A stretch of DNA of 40,014 nt, from positions 1 to 40,014 of the forward strand of contig JARLGP010000130.1 of NCBI GenBank assembly GCA_031292735.1, written 5' to 3'. Source of the DNA: Holophaga sp. (GTDB taxonomy: Bacteria > Acidobacteriota > Holophagae > Holophagales > Holophagaceae). Both the position numbers and the translations under genes were made by a program. The notes beneath the pieces were generated by a model that worked only from the letters and a program-made list of their open reading frames with translations, had not been told where the DNA came from and ran no database searches. Below, piece by piece: positions 16,481 through 24,341 of the stretch (the first letter of the stretch is position 1; each line of letters starts with the position of its first letter).

Positions 16481-16522
16481 ATGGCACAAGCCCGGGATAA
16501 AAACGTAGTTTCAATTCAATAG
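16481..16522 (+). CDS. 13-codon mini-ORF with a strong ribosome-binding site
   Basis: AAGGAGGGTT directly precedes ATG 16481, which encodes MAQARDKNVVSIQ and stops at TAG. A ribosome-binding site this good is uncommon before random ORFs. It may be a leader peptide or the leftover start of a deleted gene. A small stem (CGGGCAG/CTGCCCG, 16530-16552) follows. The rest of the 16271-16744 gap shows no gene. Confidence 0.25.
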   Translation: MAQARDKNVVSIQ

Positions 16523-16744
16523 GACAATTCGGGCAGCCAGGAGGCCTGCCCGGAAACCCAGGTCTCCCGGGGGGACGAACGGGACAGGCGGCAGCGGAAG
16601 CCTTCCGGATTCAGGGCTGGGCTCCGACTGCCGGCCGCATTCATGGACAGGGTGACGGGGGGCTTGTCCGGCTGCCGGAATCTCCGTCCGGCACAGGCTT
16701 ACCCCGGCAACCGAATGCCCGGCGTCGCAACGGTGAGAATTAGT

Positions 16745-16834
16745 CTACAATCGACCTATCCGATCCTCCGATCATTTCCCGCGGAGAGATTGGATCGCCA
16801 ACGATCCCCATCAACCTTCTCAATTCTCCCGTGG
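16745..16834 (+). ncRNA. Conserved structured leader, copy 1 (upstream of hybrid histidine kinase)
   Basis: A 90-nt segment that aligns without gaps to 20793-20882 at 63 of 90 positions. It starts with a TACAAT -10-like hexamer, then CGATCC (16761-16766), TCCG, an 11-nt loop, CGGA, a GAGATT bulge and GGATCG (16792-16797). The outer stem is CGATCC/GGATCG and the inner stem TCCG/CGGA. Conserved downstream words are CCCCAT and TCTCCCGTGG, the latter reaching the kinase start. Both loop and linkers vary while the stems are kept, as expected for a functional RNA. No known riboswitch class was recognised. Confidence 0.55.
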
Positions 16835-16842
16835 GCCATGCC

Positions 16843-18906
16843 ATGGACGCAGACGACTACCAGCAGGTCCAGCAGTTGTTTGACGACTATATGCGGATGT
16901 ATTCGACCCGCGATGATCGCCTCACGATGCATTTCAGCGATGACTTCTCCGGGTTCACCGGAGGCGGGGATTTTCTCGTCAAGGACAAGGCCACCTGGGT
17001 CGCCATCACCCGCCAGGATTTCGCCCAGATCAAGGATCCGATCCGCATCGAGATGAAGGACGTGTCCATCCAGCCCCTGGCCGGCAAGACAGCGGTGGCG
17101 ACCGCCTTCTTCCACATCCACCTGCCGATCCAGGACTGCATCCTGTCCCGGGAGACGGCTCGCCTGGTGCTGATCTTCCGCCAGGAGCCCGGTGGCTGGA
17201 AGATTTCGCACAGCAGTATTTCCATTCCCTACCATCTGGTCCGGGAAGGCGAGGTCTACCCGGTGCAGGAACTGGTGGACCGCAACCAGTTCCTGGAGGA
17301 GCAGGTTGCCGAGCGGACGCTCCAGCTTTCCGAAGCCAATGAGCATCTGAGGCGGACCAACGCGCACCTGGAGCGGGAGATCGCTGAGCACACGGGGACC
17401 GAGGAAGCCCTCCGGAGCAGCGAGGACCGCTTTCGGCAACTGGCGATGCTGTTCCCGGAAACGATCTTCGAGGCGGACCTCGACGGCCGGATAACCTACG
17501 CGAACGAACACGGATACCAGCTGTTCGGGCTCGCCCCGGAAGATCTTGTCCAGAGCGCCAACCTGCTCGACCGGGTTGTGCCGGCGGACCGGCCGGCGGT
17601 GCTGCGGCGCCTCCGCGACCGGCTGGAGGGCAGGAAGGGGGGGTTCCTGGAATACACGGCACTCCGGAAGGATGGTTCCACCTTCGAAGCCTTGGCGTCC
17701 TCGGCGCCCATCCTCCAGCAGGGCAAGGCCGTCGGCTTCCGCGGGTTCATCCTGGACATTTCCGAACGCAAGCGGAACGAAGAGGAGAAGGCCAACCTCG
17801 AGGCCCAGTTGCACCAGGCCCAGAAAATGGAGAGCCTGGGCATCCTGGTCGCCGGCGTTGCCCACAACATCAACAACGTGCTGGCCATCATCATGGGCAC
17901 CGCTTCCATGCGCGAGCAGACCGTGGCCGAGCCCTCGGACCTGAAGGCCTACCAGACCATCGGCAAGGCCTGCCGGCGGGGCCGGGACGTGGTGAATTCG
18001 CTCATGCAGTTCGCCCGGCCCACCCTCGCCAGCCAGGCCCCCTTCGATCTGCACGCGCTCATCCGGGAAGTCTGCGATCTCCTGGGCAACACCACCAGCA
18101 AACGCATCAGGATCCGTGAGGCCTTCACGAACAAGCCCTTGTGGATCAACGGGGACGCGGGAACCATCAATCACTCGATCATGAACCTCCTGATCAACGC
18201 CATCGATGCCATGCCCGAGGGCGGAACGGTCACCCTGGGGACCCTCGCTCCCGAAGAGGGTTGGGCGGAACTGTCGGTGGAGGACACCGGTGAAGGCATG
18301 TCCCAGGAAGTCCTGGCCCATGTGATGGAGCCGTTCTTCACCACCAAGGACCAGGGCAAGGGCACCGGGCTCGGCCTGAGCATGACCTATGGGGTGATCA
18401 AGGCCCACGGCGGAACCATGGCCATCTCCAGCGTGCCGGGCCAAGGGACCACCGTGAAACTCCGGCTTCCGCGGGTCGCCCCCCCCGCCCGGGCCCCGCG
18501 GCCCCCCGCGCCGGCCCTGCCCCTGGCCTCCATCCGGGTGCTTCTGGTGGACGACGACGAGGATGTGCGGGTCCTCATGGAACGGATGCTCAGGAGTGCC
18601 GCCGGGGTCCAGGTGAGCTCCGTTTCCGGCTGCGAGCAGGCCCTGGCCAGCCTTCGTTCCGCAGAGCTCCCCGACCTCATCATCCTGGATCAGAACATGC
18701 CGGGCGCGGATGGCAGCCAGGCCCTGGCGCGGATCCGGAACCTCCATCCGACGGTGCCGGTCCTCGTTTCCTCCGGGCAGCCCGGGGTCCAGGAATGGGA
18801 CTGCTTCAAGACGCCCAATGTGGCCGTCATATCGAAACCCTTCACCACGAGCGAGATCCTCGCCAAGCTGGCCCAGTTCTCGGGCGATTCCGCCAGGAAG
18901 CCCTAG
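16843..18906 (+). CDS. Hybrid sensor histidine kinase: SnoaL-like - PAS - HisKA - HATPase - receiver
   Basis: A 687-residue signalling protein with no membrane segment. Residues 1-140 resemble a SnoaL/NTF2-like fold, usually a small-ligand pocket. A short coiled coil follows (about 145-190), then a PAS domain (about 190-310). The kinase core has an H-box VAGVAHNINN with the phospho-accepting histidine at 341, then N, G1 and G2 boxes of the ATPase (NLLINAIDAM, EDTGEGM, GTGLGLSM). After an Ala/Pro-rich linker, the C-terminal receiver has DDDED and the phospho-acceptor in LIILDQNMPG (Asp616). GTG 16831 is an alternative start. No separate response regulator is adjacent. It is convergent with the next gene, 15 bp apart. 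Confidence 0.9.
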   Translation: MDADDYQQVQQLFDDYMRMYSTRDDRLTMHFSDDFSGFTGGGDFLVKDKATWVAITRQDFAQIKDPIRIEMKDVSIQPLAGKTAVATAFFHIHLPIQDCILSRETARLVLIFRQEPGGWKISHSSISIPYHLVREGEVYPVQELVDRNQFLEEQVAERTLQLSEANEHLRRTNAHLEREIAEHTGTEEALRSSEDRFRQLAMLFPETIFEADLDGRITYANEHGYQLFGLAPEDLVQSANLLDRVVPADRPAVLRRLRDRLEGRKGGFLEYTALRKDGSTFEALASSAPILQQGKAVGFRGFILDISERKRNEEEKANLEAQLHQAQKMESLGILVAGVAHNINNVLAIIMGTASMREQTVAEPSDLKAYQTIGKACRRGRDVVNSLMQFARPTLASQAPFDLHALIREVCDLLGNTTSKRIRIREAFTNKPLWINGDAGTINHSIMNLLINAIDAMPEGGTVTLGTLAPEEGWAELSVEDTGEGMSQEVLAHVMEPFFTTKDQGKGTGLGLSMTYGVIKAHGGTMAISSVPGQGTTVKLRLPRVAPPARAPRPPAPALPLASIRVLLVDDDEDVRVLMERMLRSAAGVQVSSVSGCEQALASLRSAELPDLIILDQNMPGADGSQALARIRNLHPTVPVLVSSGQPGVQEWDCFKTPNVAVISKPFTTSEILAKLAQFSGDSARKP

Positions 18907-18921
18907 TAGTATTAGGCGGGT

Positions 18922-19638
18922 TCAAGCCGTTTTCTGCGGCCCCCGCCACTGGCGCCACAGCACATAGCCCCCCCAGGCCAGGGCGGCCAGCACCAGGAGG
19001 GCGCCGGCCGCCCAGAACCCGCGGGCGAGCAGGTGGTCATCCTCCAGATGCCCGGTCCGGCTGAGCAGTTGGAACCAGTCGTGCCCCTCCCAGCCCTCCT
19101 GGCCGGTCTCTCCGCTGATGAGAAGCAGCTGCCGCGCCCGGGCGTCGTTGATGTAGGGCGCGCAATCGATGAAGCTGGTGCCCAGCCACCAGCAGCCGAA
19201 CGCGGCGCCGAAGGGATCCTTCTGGTGCAGGAACGCGCCCAGGACGATGAGGGGCACCAGCAGCTGGCCCAGGGTGCCGCCGAGGATGTGCAGGAAGCTG
19301 CCGAAGGGCCGGAACACCACGTGGCCGGCTTCGTGGAACGGGAGGTGGATCCAGTGCAGGAAGGATCCCAGGAGTTCCGGCCCGGCGAAGGGGAGGGTCA
19401 GGATCCGGATGCCCCACACCACCAGGACCAGCCAGCCGAAGGCCCGCAGGACCACCATCAGGCGGTCCTCGGCGGGGGGCACCTCGAACAAGCGCTGGCG
19501 CAACCAGGAAAGCCCCGGAGCCTGCTTCGGGACCGGGCGCCGCACGGGCCGGGGACGGAACCGGGCGAAATAGACGCCGCACCGACGGCACACCTCCAGC
19601 GCATCCGTCTGCTCATGACCACAGCGGGGGCAGCGCAC
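18922..19638 (-). CDS. Zinc-ribbon membrane protein with HEAGH (M50-like metalloprotease candidate)
   Basis: A 238-residue membrane protein. The N-terminus is a zinc ribbon (CPRCGHEQ ... CRRCGVYF, residues 3-24). A first hydrophobic segment follows near 65-85, then HLPFHEAGHVVFRPFG, containing a HExxH-type zinc-protease motif at the edge of a membrane segment, then more hydrophobic helices and a second conserved-looking block FIDCAPYINDARARQ. HEAGH plus a downstream D in a membrane context is characteristic of M50-like site-2 proteases and of uncharacterised relatives that may not be active. A final membrane helix lies near the C-terminus. Function not established. Confidence 0.7.
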   Translation of the reverse strand: MRCPRCGHEQTDALEVCRRCGVYFARFRPRPVRRPVPKQAPGLSWLRQRLFEVPPAEDRLMVVLRAFGWLVLVVWGIRILTLPFAGPELLGSFLHWIHLPFHEAGHVVFRPFGSFLHILGGTLGQLLVPLIVLGAFLHQKDPFGAAFGCWWLGTSFIDCAPYINDARARQLLLISGETGQEGWEGHDWFQLLSRTGHLEDDHLLARGFWAAGALLVLAALAWGGYVLWRQWRGPQKTA

Positions 19639-19731
19639 GGCTTCTCCATGGTTGTTCGAGGCCTTCAGCTTGAATCCGGACGGCGACGCTGTCCATCCGA
19701 ACCGGCCGAAAATCGCAACCGGCCATTCCGT

Positions 19732-20007
19732 CTAGCAGATCATGAACATCTTGATCCGCCCGTCGGTGGTGGAAATGAGGTTCCACAGCTCCACCATCTG
19801 CGGGTAGCTGCCCTGTTCCTGCTCGAACTGTTTGACCTTGGCCAAGGTGAGCCGATAGGTGTTGCCATCGGAGAGCTTGAACCCGACTGCCTGGCCGAAC
19901 TGGGCGTCCGGAGCCGCGGTCAGCAACCGGGAACCCCGCTGCTTGGCCGCCTGGAGCTCTTCAACCAGTTCCGGGAAGGAATGGCAGGTTATGATTTCAT
20001 TTTGCAT
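19732..20007 (-). CDS. Hypothetical protein, 91 residues
   Basis: A small soluble protein beginning MQNEIITCHSFPELVEEL, with GGAGAATCC before ATG 20007. The open frame extends upstream to 20247, but that part is a low-complexity shadow. It contains a compact alpha/beta-like pattern, with FKLSDGNTYRLTLAKVKQFE in the middle and a hydrophobic end KMFMIC. Not recognised. It lies 112 bp downstream of another small unknown gene on the same strand, and the two may be co-transcribed. Confidence 0.7.
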   Translation of the reverse strand: MQNEIITCHSFPELVEELQAAKQRGSRLLTAAPDAQFGQAVGFKLSDGNTYRLTLAKVKQFEQEQGSYPQMVELWNLISTTDGRIKMFMIC

Positions 20008-20119
20008 GGATTCTCCAGATGAGTGGCCGCCCTGCCGGAACCTGGCAGCCACGAATGATCCCGCCGCGACCGCCGGGGCCGGGGCCCCACGACGCGTCCA
20101 GGGTTGCTGCCCCGCAGGC

Positions 20120-20485
20120 CTAGGACACCATCGCGATGGGCGAATGGACGTGGACTCCCCGCCGGTGAATGGCCTGGAGGGTGTCGGCAAACCGCCGCAC
20201 CTCCCAGTCGCCGGACCGGGCTTCCCGCAGCCAGGTCTGGCGGTCAACCTCGGAAAGGGCGCCGAACCGCCGGATGGATTCGCCCCAGAACCGGCAGAAG
20301 ACCTGGAGCACCTCCGACACCTGGGGATCCTCCTGGGCGAAGGGGCCGTATTCCTGGCGCAGCAGCCGACGCTGCGCGTCGCTCAGGTCCGGAAGGAAGG
20401 TCACCGATTGATCCCACCACATCTGTTCACAGACCAAGGCATCGAGGGTGATGCCGCGGTCTTTCCTTCGATACAGGTCGCTCAT
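20120..20485 (-). CDS. Hypothetical protein, 121 residues
   Basis: A soluble, mainly helical protein beginning MSDLYRRKDRGITLDALV. GGGAGGG stands eight bases before ATG 20485, which decides the start over the upstream in-frame ATG at 20512. It is rich in W, R and acidic residues (EQMWWDQSV, FCRFWGESIRRFG). No family recognised. The next gene upstream is divergent, and the 496-bp gap contains a GACTAC/GTAGTC inverted repeat (20682-20701) and the second conserved leader. Confidence 0.7.
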   Translation of the reverse strand: MSDLYRRKDRGITLDALVCEQMWWDQSVTFLPDLSDAQRRLLRQEYGPFAQEDPQVSEVLQVFCRFWGESIRRFGALSEVDRQTWLREARSGDWEVRRFADTLQAIHRRGVHVHSPIAMVS

Positions 20486-20681
20486 GAGGATTCCCTCCCT
20501 GATGGATGGCACCCGATGGGGAGCCGGTACCCGGCTTCGGCCCGGGTCGCCGGCGATAGACGGGCCGTCCGGCCAAACGCCAATGTGCCGCGCATTTCAG
20601 TTCCTTGCATGAAGGCGGGAACGATTTCTGGGTTCCCAACGTGATCCGATCTATCCGCCACACTCGCTCGGACGACCAGAG

Positions 20682-20701
20682 GACTACGCACCAGAGTAGT
20701 C
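20682..20701. promoter_or_regulatory. Short inverted repeat in a divergent intergenic region
   Basis: GACTAC and GTAGTC separated by 8 bp. It lies about 200 bp upstream of the minus-strand small gene and 280 bp upstream of the DUF2225 gene. It could be an operator; evidence is symmetry and position only. Confidence 0.25.
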
Positions 20702-20792
20702 GTACTGGGCTGCCCGGGACAAGGGGCTTTCGATAACTATTTCTCCGAACCGGAGCCCGGCGGAAATCGGCCAGCCCGTGGCAGCGGATGCC

Positions 20793-20882
20793 CTACACTT
20801 GTTTCATCCGGTCCTCCGAGCAAGCCTGGCGGAGCGATTGGATCGCCCCTGAACCCCATAACGACTCGCGCCTCTCCCGTGG
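20793..20882 (+). ncRNA. Conserved structured leader, copy 2 (upstream of DUF2225 gene)
   Basis: The partner of 16745-16834, identical at 63 of 90 positions with no gap. The outer stem CGGTCC/GGATCG keeps pairing through a G-U wobble where copy 1 has A-U. The inner stem TCCG/CGGA is unchanged and the loop differs. GATTGGATCGCC, CCCCAT and TCTCCCGTGG are identical. A TACACT hexamer starts the segment. Here the end of the element is about 100 nt before the gene start, so conservation is not explained by a shared start region. Confidence 0.55.
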
Positions 20883-20981
20883 CGGGCACCCCGCGCCCTG
20901 AAGCTCCATGCGCAGGGTAGACTTGCCCATCCCCGGCGCCCTTGGTGTCCAGGAACGCCCCAGCCCATACAGGAGTTGGAA

Positions 20982-22364
20982 ATGGCCGAGGAGCCCCTTC
21001 TTTCCAAATTGATCCAGTGCCCGGCCTGCGAGCGCAAGGTGCCGCTGCGGATCGCCAATCCCCGCCTGTATACGGTGGCCAGCAGGGAGTCCGACCGGCA
21101 TGTCACCGGCTACCGCTGGGTGCACGGCATCCTCACCGACGTGCTGCCGCACCATTACCGGGTCTGGCAATGCCCCGAATGCCTGTTCGCGGACCTGGCG
21201 GAGAATGTGGACAGGGACACGCCCGACCCCTTCGCCGAAGCCGTCCGGGAGGCCTTCCAGGACATCTCCATCGAGAAGCACATGGTGCTGGAGTCCCTGC
21301 GCAAGCTGGTCCCCGGCGAAGAGCTGGACCCGAAGGGGGCCATCGCCATCCATCTGGCGGCCCTGCTCATCACCACCCTGCCCCCGCCCGGACGGCAGGT
21401 GGACCACTCCAAGCTGGGCCAGCTGGCCCTGCGCCTGGCCTGGCTGTTCCGCGAACTGGACGGCCCCATCGCCCAGGCCGCAACGCCGACGGCCAGCGAG
21501 GCCCTCACCGGCCTGGCCGAAAGCACCGAGCGGCTCGACCGGCTCCTGGCCGAGGCCGGGACGCTGCTCCGGGAGATCCGCCAGCACGGGGAGCGCCGCA
21601 CCGAGGAGCTGCGCCAGGCCAACCCGGAAGCCAATCCCTACTTCCCCCTGGGCGACATGATCGAAGTGCGGCTGCAGACGCTCCAGTCGGAGGTGACCAC
21701 CCTGCAGCTGGCCGTCCTCCAGGACCAGCAGGGCGGCCTGGCCCCCGCGGAGCTGCCGGCCCAGGGCCAGGAGACCGCCGGCAGCCTGGTGAAGGCGCTG
21801 CTGGCCATCACCCCGCTCTGGCCCGCACTGCCCCGCAGCGAGCGCCAGGGCCTCCGGCTCGCCCTGGAGTCGTTCGAATACAGCTACCAGTTCGAGGAGG
21901 TGGGCGAAAGCGTGGAGAACGGCGTGGCCCAGGTGAGCCTCATCCTGGACATCCTCATCCGCCTGGGGGAGCTGGAGCGGGCGCTGGAATGGACCTCGCA
22001 GATCTCCAAGTACGCCGGCGACACCTCCGCCGATCTCAAGAGCCGGCAGAACCAGGCCAAGGCCAACAAGACCCTCACCAGCTTCGACGCCACCGTCATC
22101 AGCCGCAAGATCGCCGCCTTGAACCTCTCCCACCAGAAGGCCGGGGAGCGCCGGCGGGACATCCTGGCCCTCATGCTGGAGCGGGACCGGGCCAAGATCG
22201 ACGCGGTGCTGGCGGAGACCGCCCAGCTGCCGGTGGCGGAGCGCATGAAGGCGCTGGCCAAGCTGGGGCTGCACGACAGTGTGCTGGCCATGGTCTCCCG
22301 GGAGCTGGCCGAGCCGGCCAAGGAGGGCTCCGGCTGGATCAAGGGGCTGTTCCGCGCCAAGTAG
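20982..22364 (+). CDS. DUF2225-domain protein
   Basis: A 460-residue cytoplasmic protein. The N-terminal domain (about 5-80) has two CxxC pairs, CPACERK and CPECLFA, with an intervening SRESDRH...Y.W and a YRVWQCPEC strand, the pattern of DUF2225 zinc-binding proteins. The remainder is helical: a TPR-like or coiled region, Ala/Leu/Gln-rich, with heptad-like stretches around residues 160-240. AGGAG six bases before ATG 20982 sets the start over TTG 20976. The DUF2225 family has no settled function. It is preceded by the conserved leader shared with the hybrid kinase. Confidence 0.8.
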   Translation: MAEEPLLSKLIQCPACERKVPLRIANPRLYTVASRESDRHVTGYRWVHGILTDVLPHHYRVWQCPECLFADLAENVDRDTPDPFAEAVREAFQDISIEKHMVLESLRKLVPGEELDPKGAIAIHLAALLITTLPPPGRQVDHSKLGQLALRLAWLFRELDGPIAQAATPTASEALTGLAESTERLDRLLAEAGTLLREIRQHGERRTEELRQANPEANPYFPLGDMIEVRLQTLQSEVTTLQLAVLQDQQGGLAPAELPAQGQETAGSLVKALLAITPLWPALPRSERQGLRLALESFEYSYQFEEVGESVENGVAQVSLILDILIRLGELERALEWTSQISKYAGDTSADLKSRQNQAKANKTLTSFDATVISRKIAALNLSHQKAGERRRDILALMLERDRAKIDAVLAETAQLPVAERMKALAKLGLHDSVLAMVSRELAEPAKEGSGWIKGLFRAK

Positions 22365-22517
22365 CGGGTTCGTGCGGCCGACCGGGGGCTGCCGGTGCCG
22401 ATGGCCAGGAACAGCTCCCGGGCCGCGCGGCTGCAGATCAAAGGCCTGGGAGCCGCCCGGGGAGCGTTGTGCTAGGTTGAAAGGAAGCCCGCCTGAATGG
22501 CCTTTCGAAAGCATCCC

Positions 22518-23585
22518 ATGAACAAATTCTGGAGCAACGTGGTCCATAGCCTGACCCCTTATGTGCCCGGTGAGCAACCCAAACTGGACAACCTGGTCAA
22601 GCTCAACACCAACGAGAACCCGTACGGGCCGTCGCCCAAGGTGCTGGAGGCCATCGCCGGCGCCACCCGGGACAGCCTGCGGCTCTACCCGGACCCCACC
22701 GCCGAGCGGCTCCGGGCCGCCATCGCCCAGGTCCACCGGGCCGCCGGGATCGAGCCCGGCAACGTGTTCGTGGGCAACGGCTCGGACGAGGTGCTGGCGA
22801 CCACCTTCCAGGCCCTGCTCAAGCACGAGCGTGCGCTGCTGTTCCCGGACATCACCTACAGCTTCTACCCGGTCTACTGCGCCCTCTACGGCATCACCCA
22901 CCAGCTCATGCCGCTGGACGACCAGTTCCAGATCCGGGCCCAGGACTACCACCGCCCCAACGGCGGGATCATCTTCCCCAACCCCAACGCGCCCACCGGC
23001 CGCTGGCTGACCCTGGCGGAGATCGAGGGGATCCTGGAGGCCAACCCCGACACGCCGGTGGTGCTGGACGAGGCCTACGCGGACTTCGGCTGCGAATCCA
23101 GCGTGGGGCTGATCCGCCGCCATCCCAACCTGCTGGTGATCCACACCCTATCCAAGGGCCGCTCGCTGGCGGGCCTGCGCCTGGGCTATGCCCTGGGCGA
23201 CCCGGGGCTGATCGAGGCCCTGGACCGGGTGAAGAACAGCTTCAACTCCTACCCGGTGGACCGCCTGGCCATGGCCGGGGCCATCGCCGCCATGGAGGAC
23301 CAGGACTACTTCGACCGCACCCGCAAGGCGGTCATGGCCAGCCGGGAGCGGCTGGCGGCCCGGCTCCAGAAGCTGGGCTTCCAGGTGCTGCCTTCCACGG
23401 CCAATTTCATCTTCGTGCGGCACCCGGCCCGGGACGGCGCCGGGCTGGCCGCCGGGCTGCGCCAGCGGAGCATCATCGTCCGCCATTTCAAGCAGCCGCG
23501 GATCAACGACTTCCTGCGCATCACGATCGGCACCGACGCCCAGTGCGAGGTGCTGGCGGCGGCCCTGGAGGAGATCCTGGGTTAG
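22518..23585 (+). CDS. hisC: Histidinol-phosphate aminotransferase
   Basis: A 355-residue pyridoxal-phosphate aminotransferase of fold type I that converts imidazole-acetol phosphate to histidinol phosphate. Visible are [11 protein letters not shown] near the N-terminus, GNGSDEVL, a PNAPTGRWL block, VLDEAYADF with the cofactor-binding aspartate, and the Schiff-base lysine in [17 protein letters not shown] (about residue 213). The C-terminal FLRITIG carries the substrate-carboxylate arginine. ATG 22497 is in frame, but homologues normally begin MxKFW, favouring 22518. No other histidine genes are nearby, so it may be an isolated his gene or act on aromatic amino acids. Confidence 0.9.
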   Translation: MNKFWSNVVHSLTPYVPGEQPKLDNLVKLNTNENPYGPSPKVLEAIAGATRDSLRLYPDPTAERLRAAIAQVHRAAGIEPGNVFVGNGSDEVLATTFQALLKHERALLFPDITYSFYPVYCALYGITHQLMPLDDQFQIRAQDYHRPNGGIIFPNPNAPTGRWLTLAEIEGILEANPDTPVVLDEAYADFGCESSVGLIRRHPNLLVIHTLSKGRSLAGLRLGYALGDPGLIEALDRVKNSFNSYPVDRLAMAGAIAAMEDQDYFDRTRKAVMASRERLAARLQKLGFQVLPSTANFIFVRHPARDGAGLAAGLRQRSIIVRHFKQPRINDFLRITIGTDAQCEVLAAALEEILG

Positions 23586-23589
23586 GCTG

Positions 23590-23612
23590 GGCCGGGGAAG
23601 CCTCTTCCGGCC
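23590..23612 (+). terminator. Hairpin after hisC
   Basis: GGCCGGGGAAG and CTTCCGGCC pair with a small bulge around a CCT loop, four bases after the hisC stop codon. GC-rich and without a T-run, so only a candidate terminator. Confidence 0.4.
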
Positions 23613-23694
23613 GGGGGCATTGGGACTACCCTTGAAGCGGGTGTTTTCCACGGCCCAGGTTTTCAGAGTCGGTTTCCTTTGATTTGAGGTTCCC

Positions 23695-24267
23695 TTGGCA
23701 CGTCTTTTCGGTTTTCCCGCGCTGGTGTTTCTCGTTCTGGTGGGCTGCGGCGGGGCGTCCGGCCCGGCCCTCACGGTGGTGCCGGAGCCGCGCACCGTGG
23801 TGGTGGGCGACCAGTTGGCCCTGTCCGCCCTCTCCACCACCGACCTGGCCAGCGACCTGGACTGGCAGGTGGAGGAACCGTTCGGCGGCGGCCTGCGCAA
23901 CAGCCAGGGGGAAAGCACCGTCTACTTCGCCCCCGAGGCGGCCGGCGTCTACCACCTGATCCTGCGCGCCACCACCGTGGACGGCCACAAGTTGAAGCAG
24001 ACTGTGGCGATCCGGGTGCTGCCCATGGTCACGGTGGAACCGGCCAGAGCCCAGGTGGCCCTGGGCGGATCGGTCATCTTCTCGGTGGCCAGCAAGGGCC
24101 TGGCGCGACCGCCGGTGAAATGGTCGGTGGACGAGGCCGATGGCGGCATCATCGACCAGGAAGGCCGCTACCTGCCCCCGGCCAAGGCCGGCACCTACCA
24201 TGTGACCGCCGTTTCCACCAGCGACAGCCAGGTGAGCGCCCGGGCCACCGTGGTAGTCGGTGGTTGA
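23695..24267 (+). CDS. Lipoprotein with Ig-like domains
   Basis: A 190-residue secreted lipoprotein. The signal peptide is short and hydrophobic (LFGFPALVFLVLVGCGG) with the lipobox cysteine at residue 18. The mature part contains two repeats of about 80 residues, each starting with a V-x-P/E-P-x-x-x-x-V-x-x-G strand (VVPEPRTVVVGDQLALSA; VEPARAQVALGGSVIFSV) and ending in G-x-Y-H-L/V strands. This is the pattern of bacterial Ig-like folds. The start is TTG 23695 after TTTGAGG; no ATG alternative preserves the signal peptide. Its maturation would use the Lgt encoded further right. Specific role unknown. Confidence 0.75.
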   Translation: MARLFGFPALVFLVLVGCGGASGPALTVVPEPRTVVVGDQLALSALSTTDLASDLDWQVEEPFGGGLRNSQGESTVYFAPEAAGVYHLILRATTVDGHKLKQTVAIRVLPMVTVEPARAQVALGGSVIFSVASKGLARPPVKWSVDEADGGIIDQEGRYLPPAKAGTYHVTAVSTSDSQVSARATVVVGG

Positions 24268-24341
24268 GAAAGTCCGGGTGGATGGGCATGATCGAAGATG
24301 GCGTTCGTTTCGGCGCGCCTCTTTGAATGGAGCGGATTCCT

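Noticed and set aside
16756..18747. 663-codon minus-strand frame opposite the hybrid kinase
   Set aside because: Antisense shadow of a well-supported kinase; no domains and biased composition.
20793..23144. 783-codon minus-strand frame opposite the DUF2225 and hisC genes
   Set aside because: Antisense shadow, compositionally biased, without motifs; the opposite strand encodes clear proteins with ribosome-binding sites.
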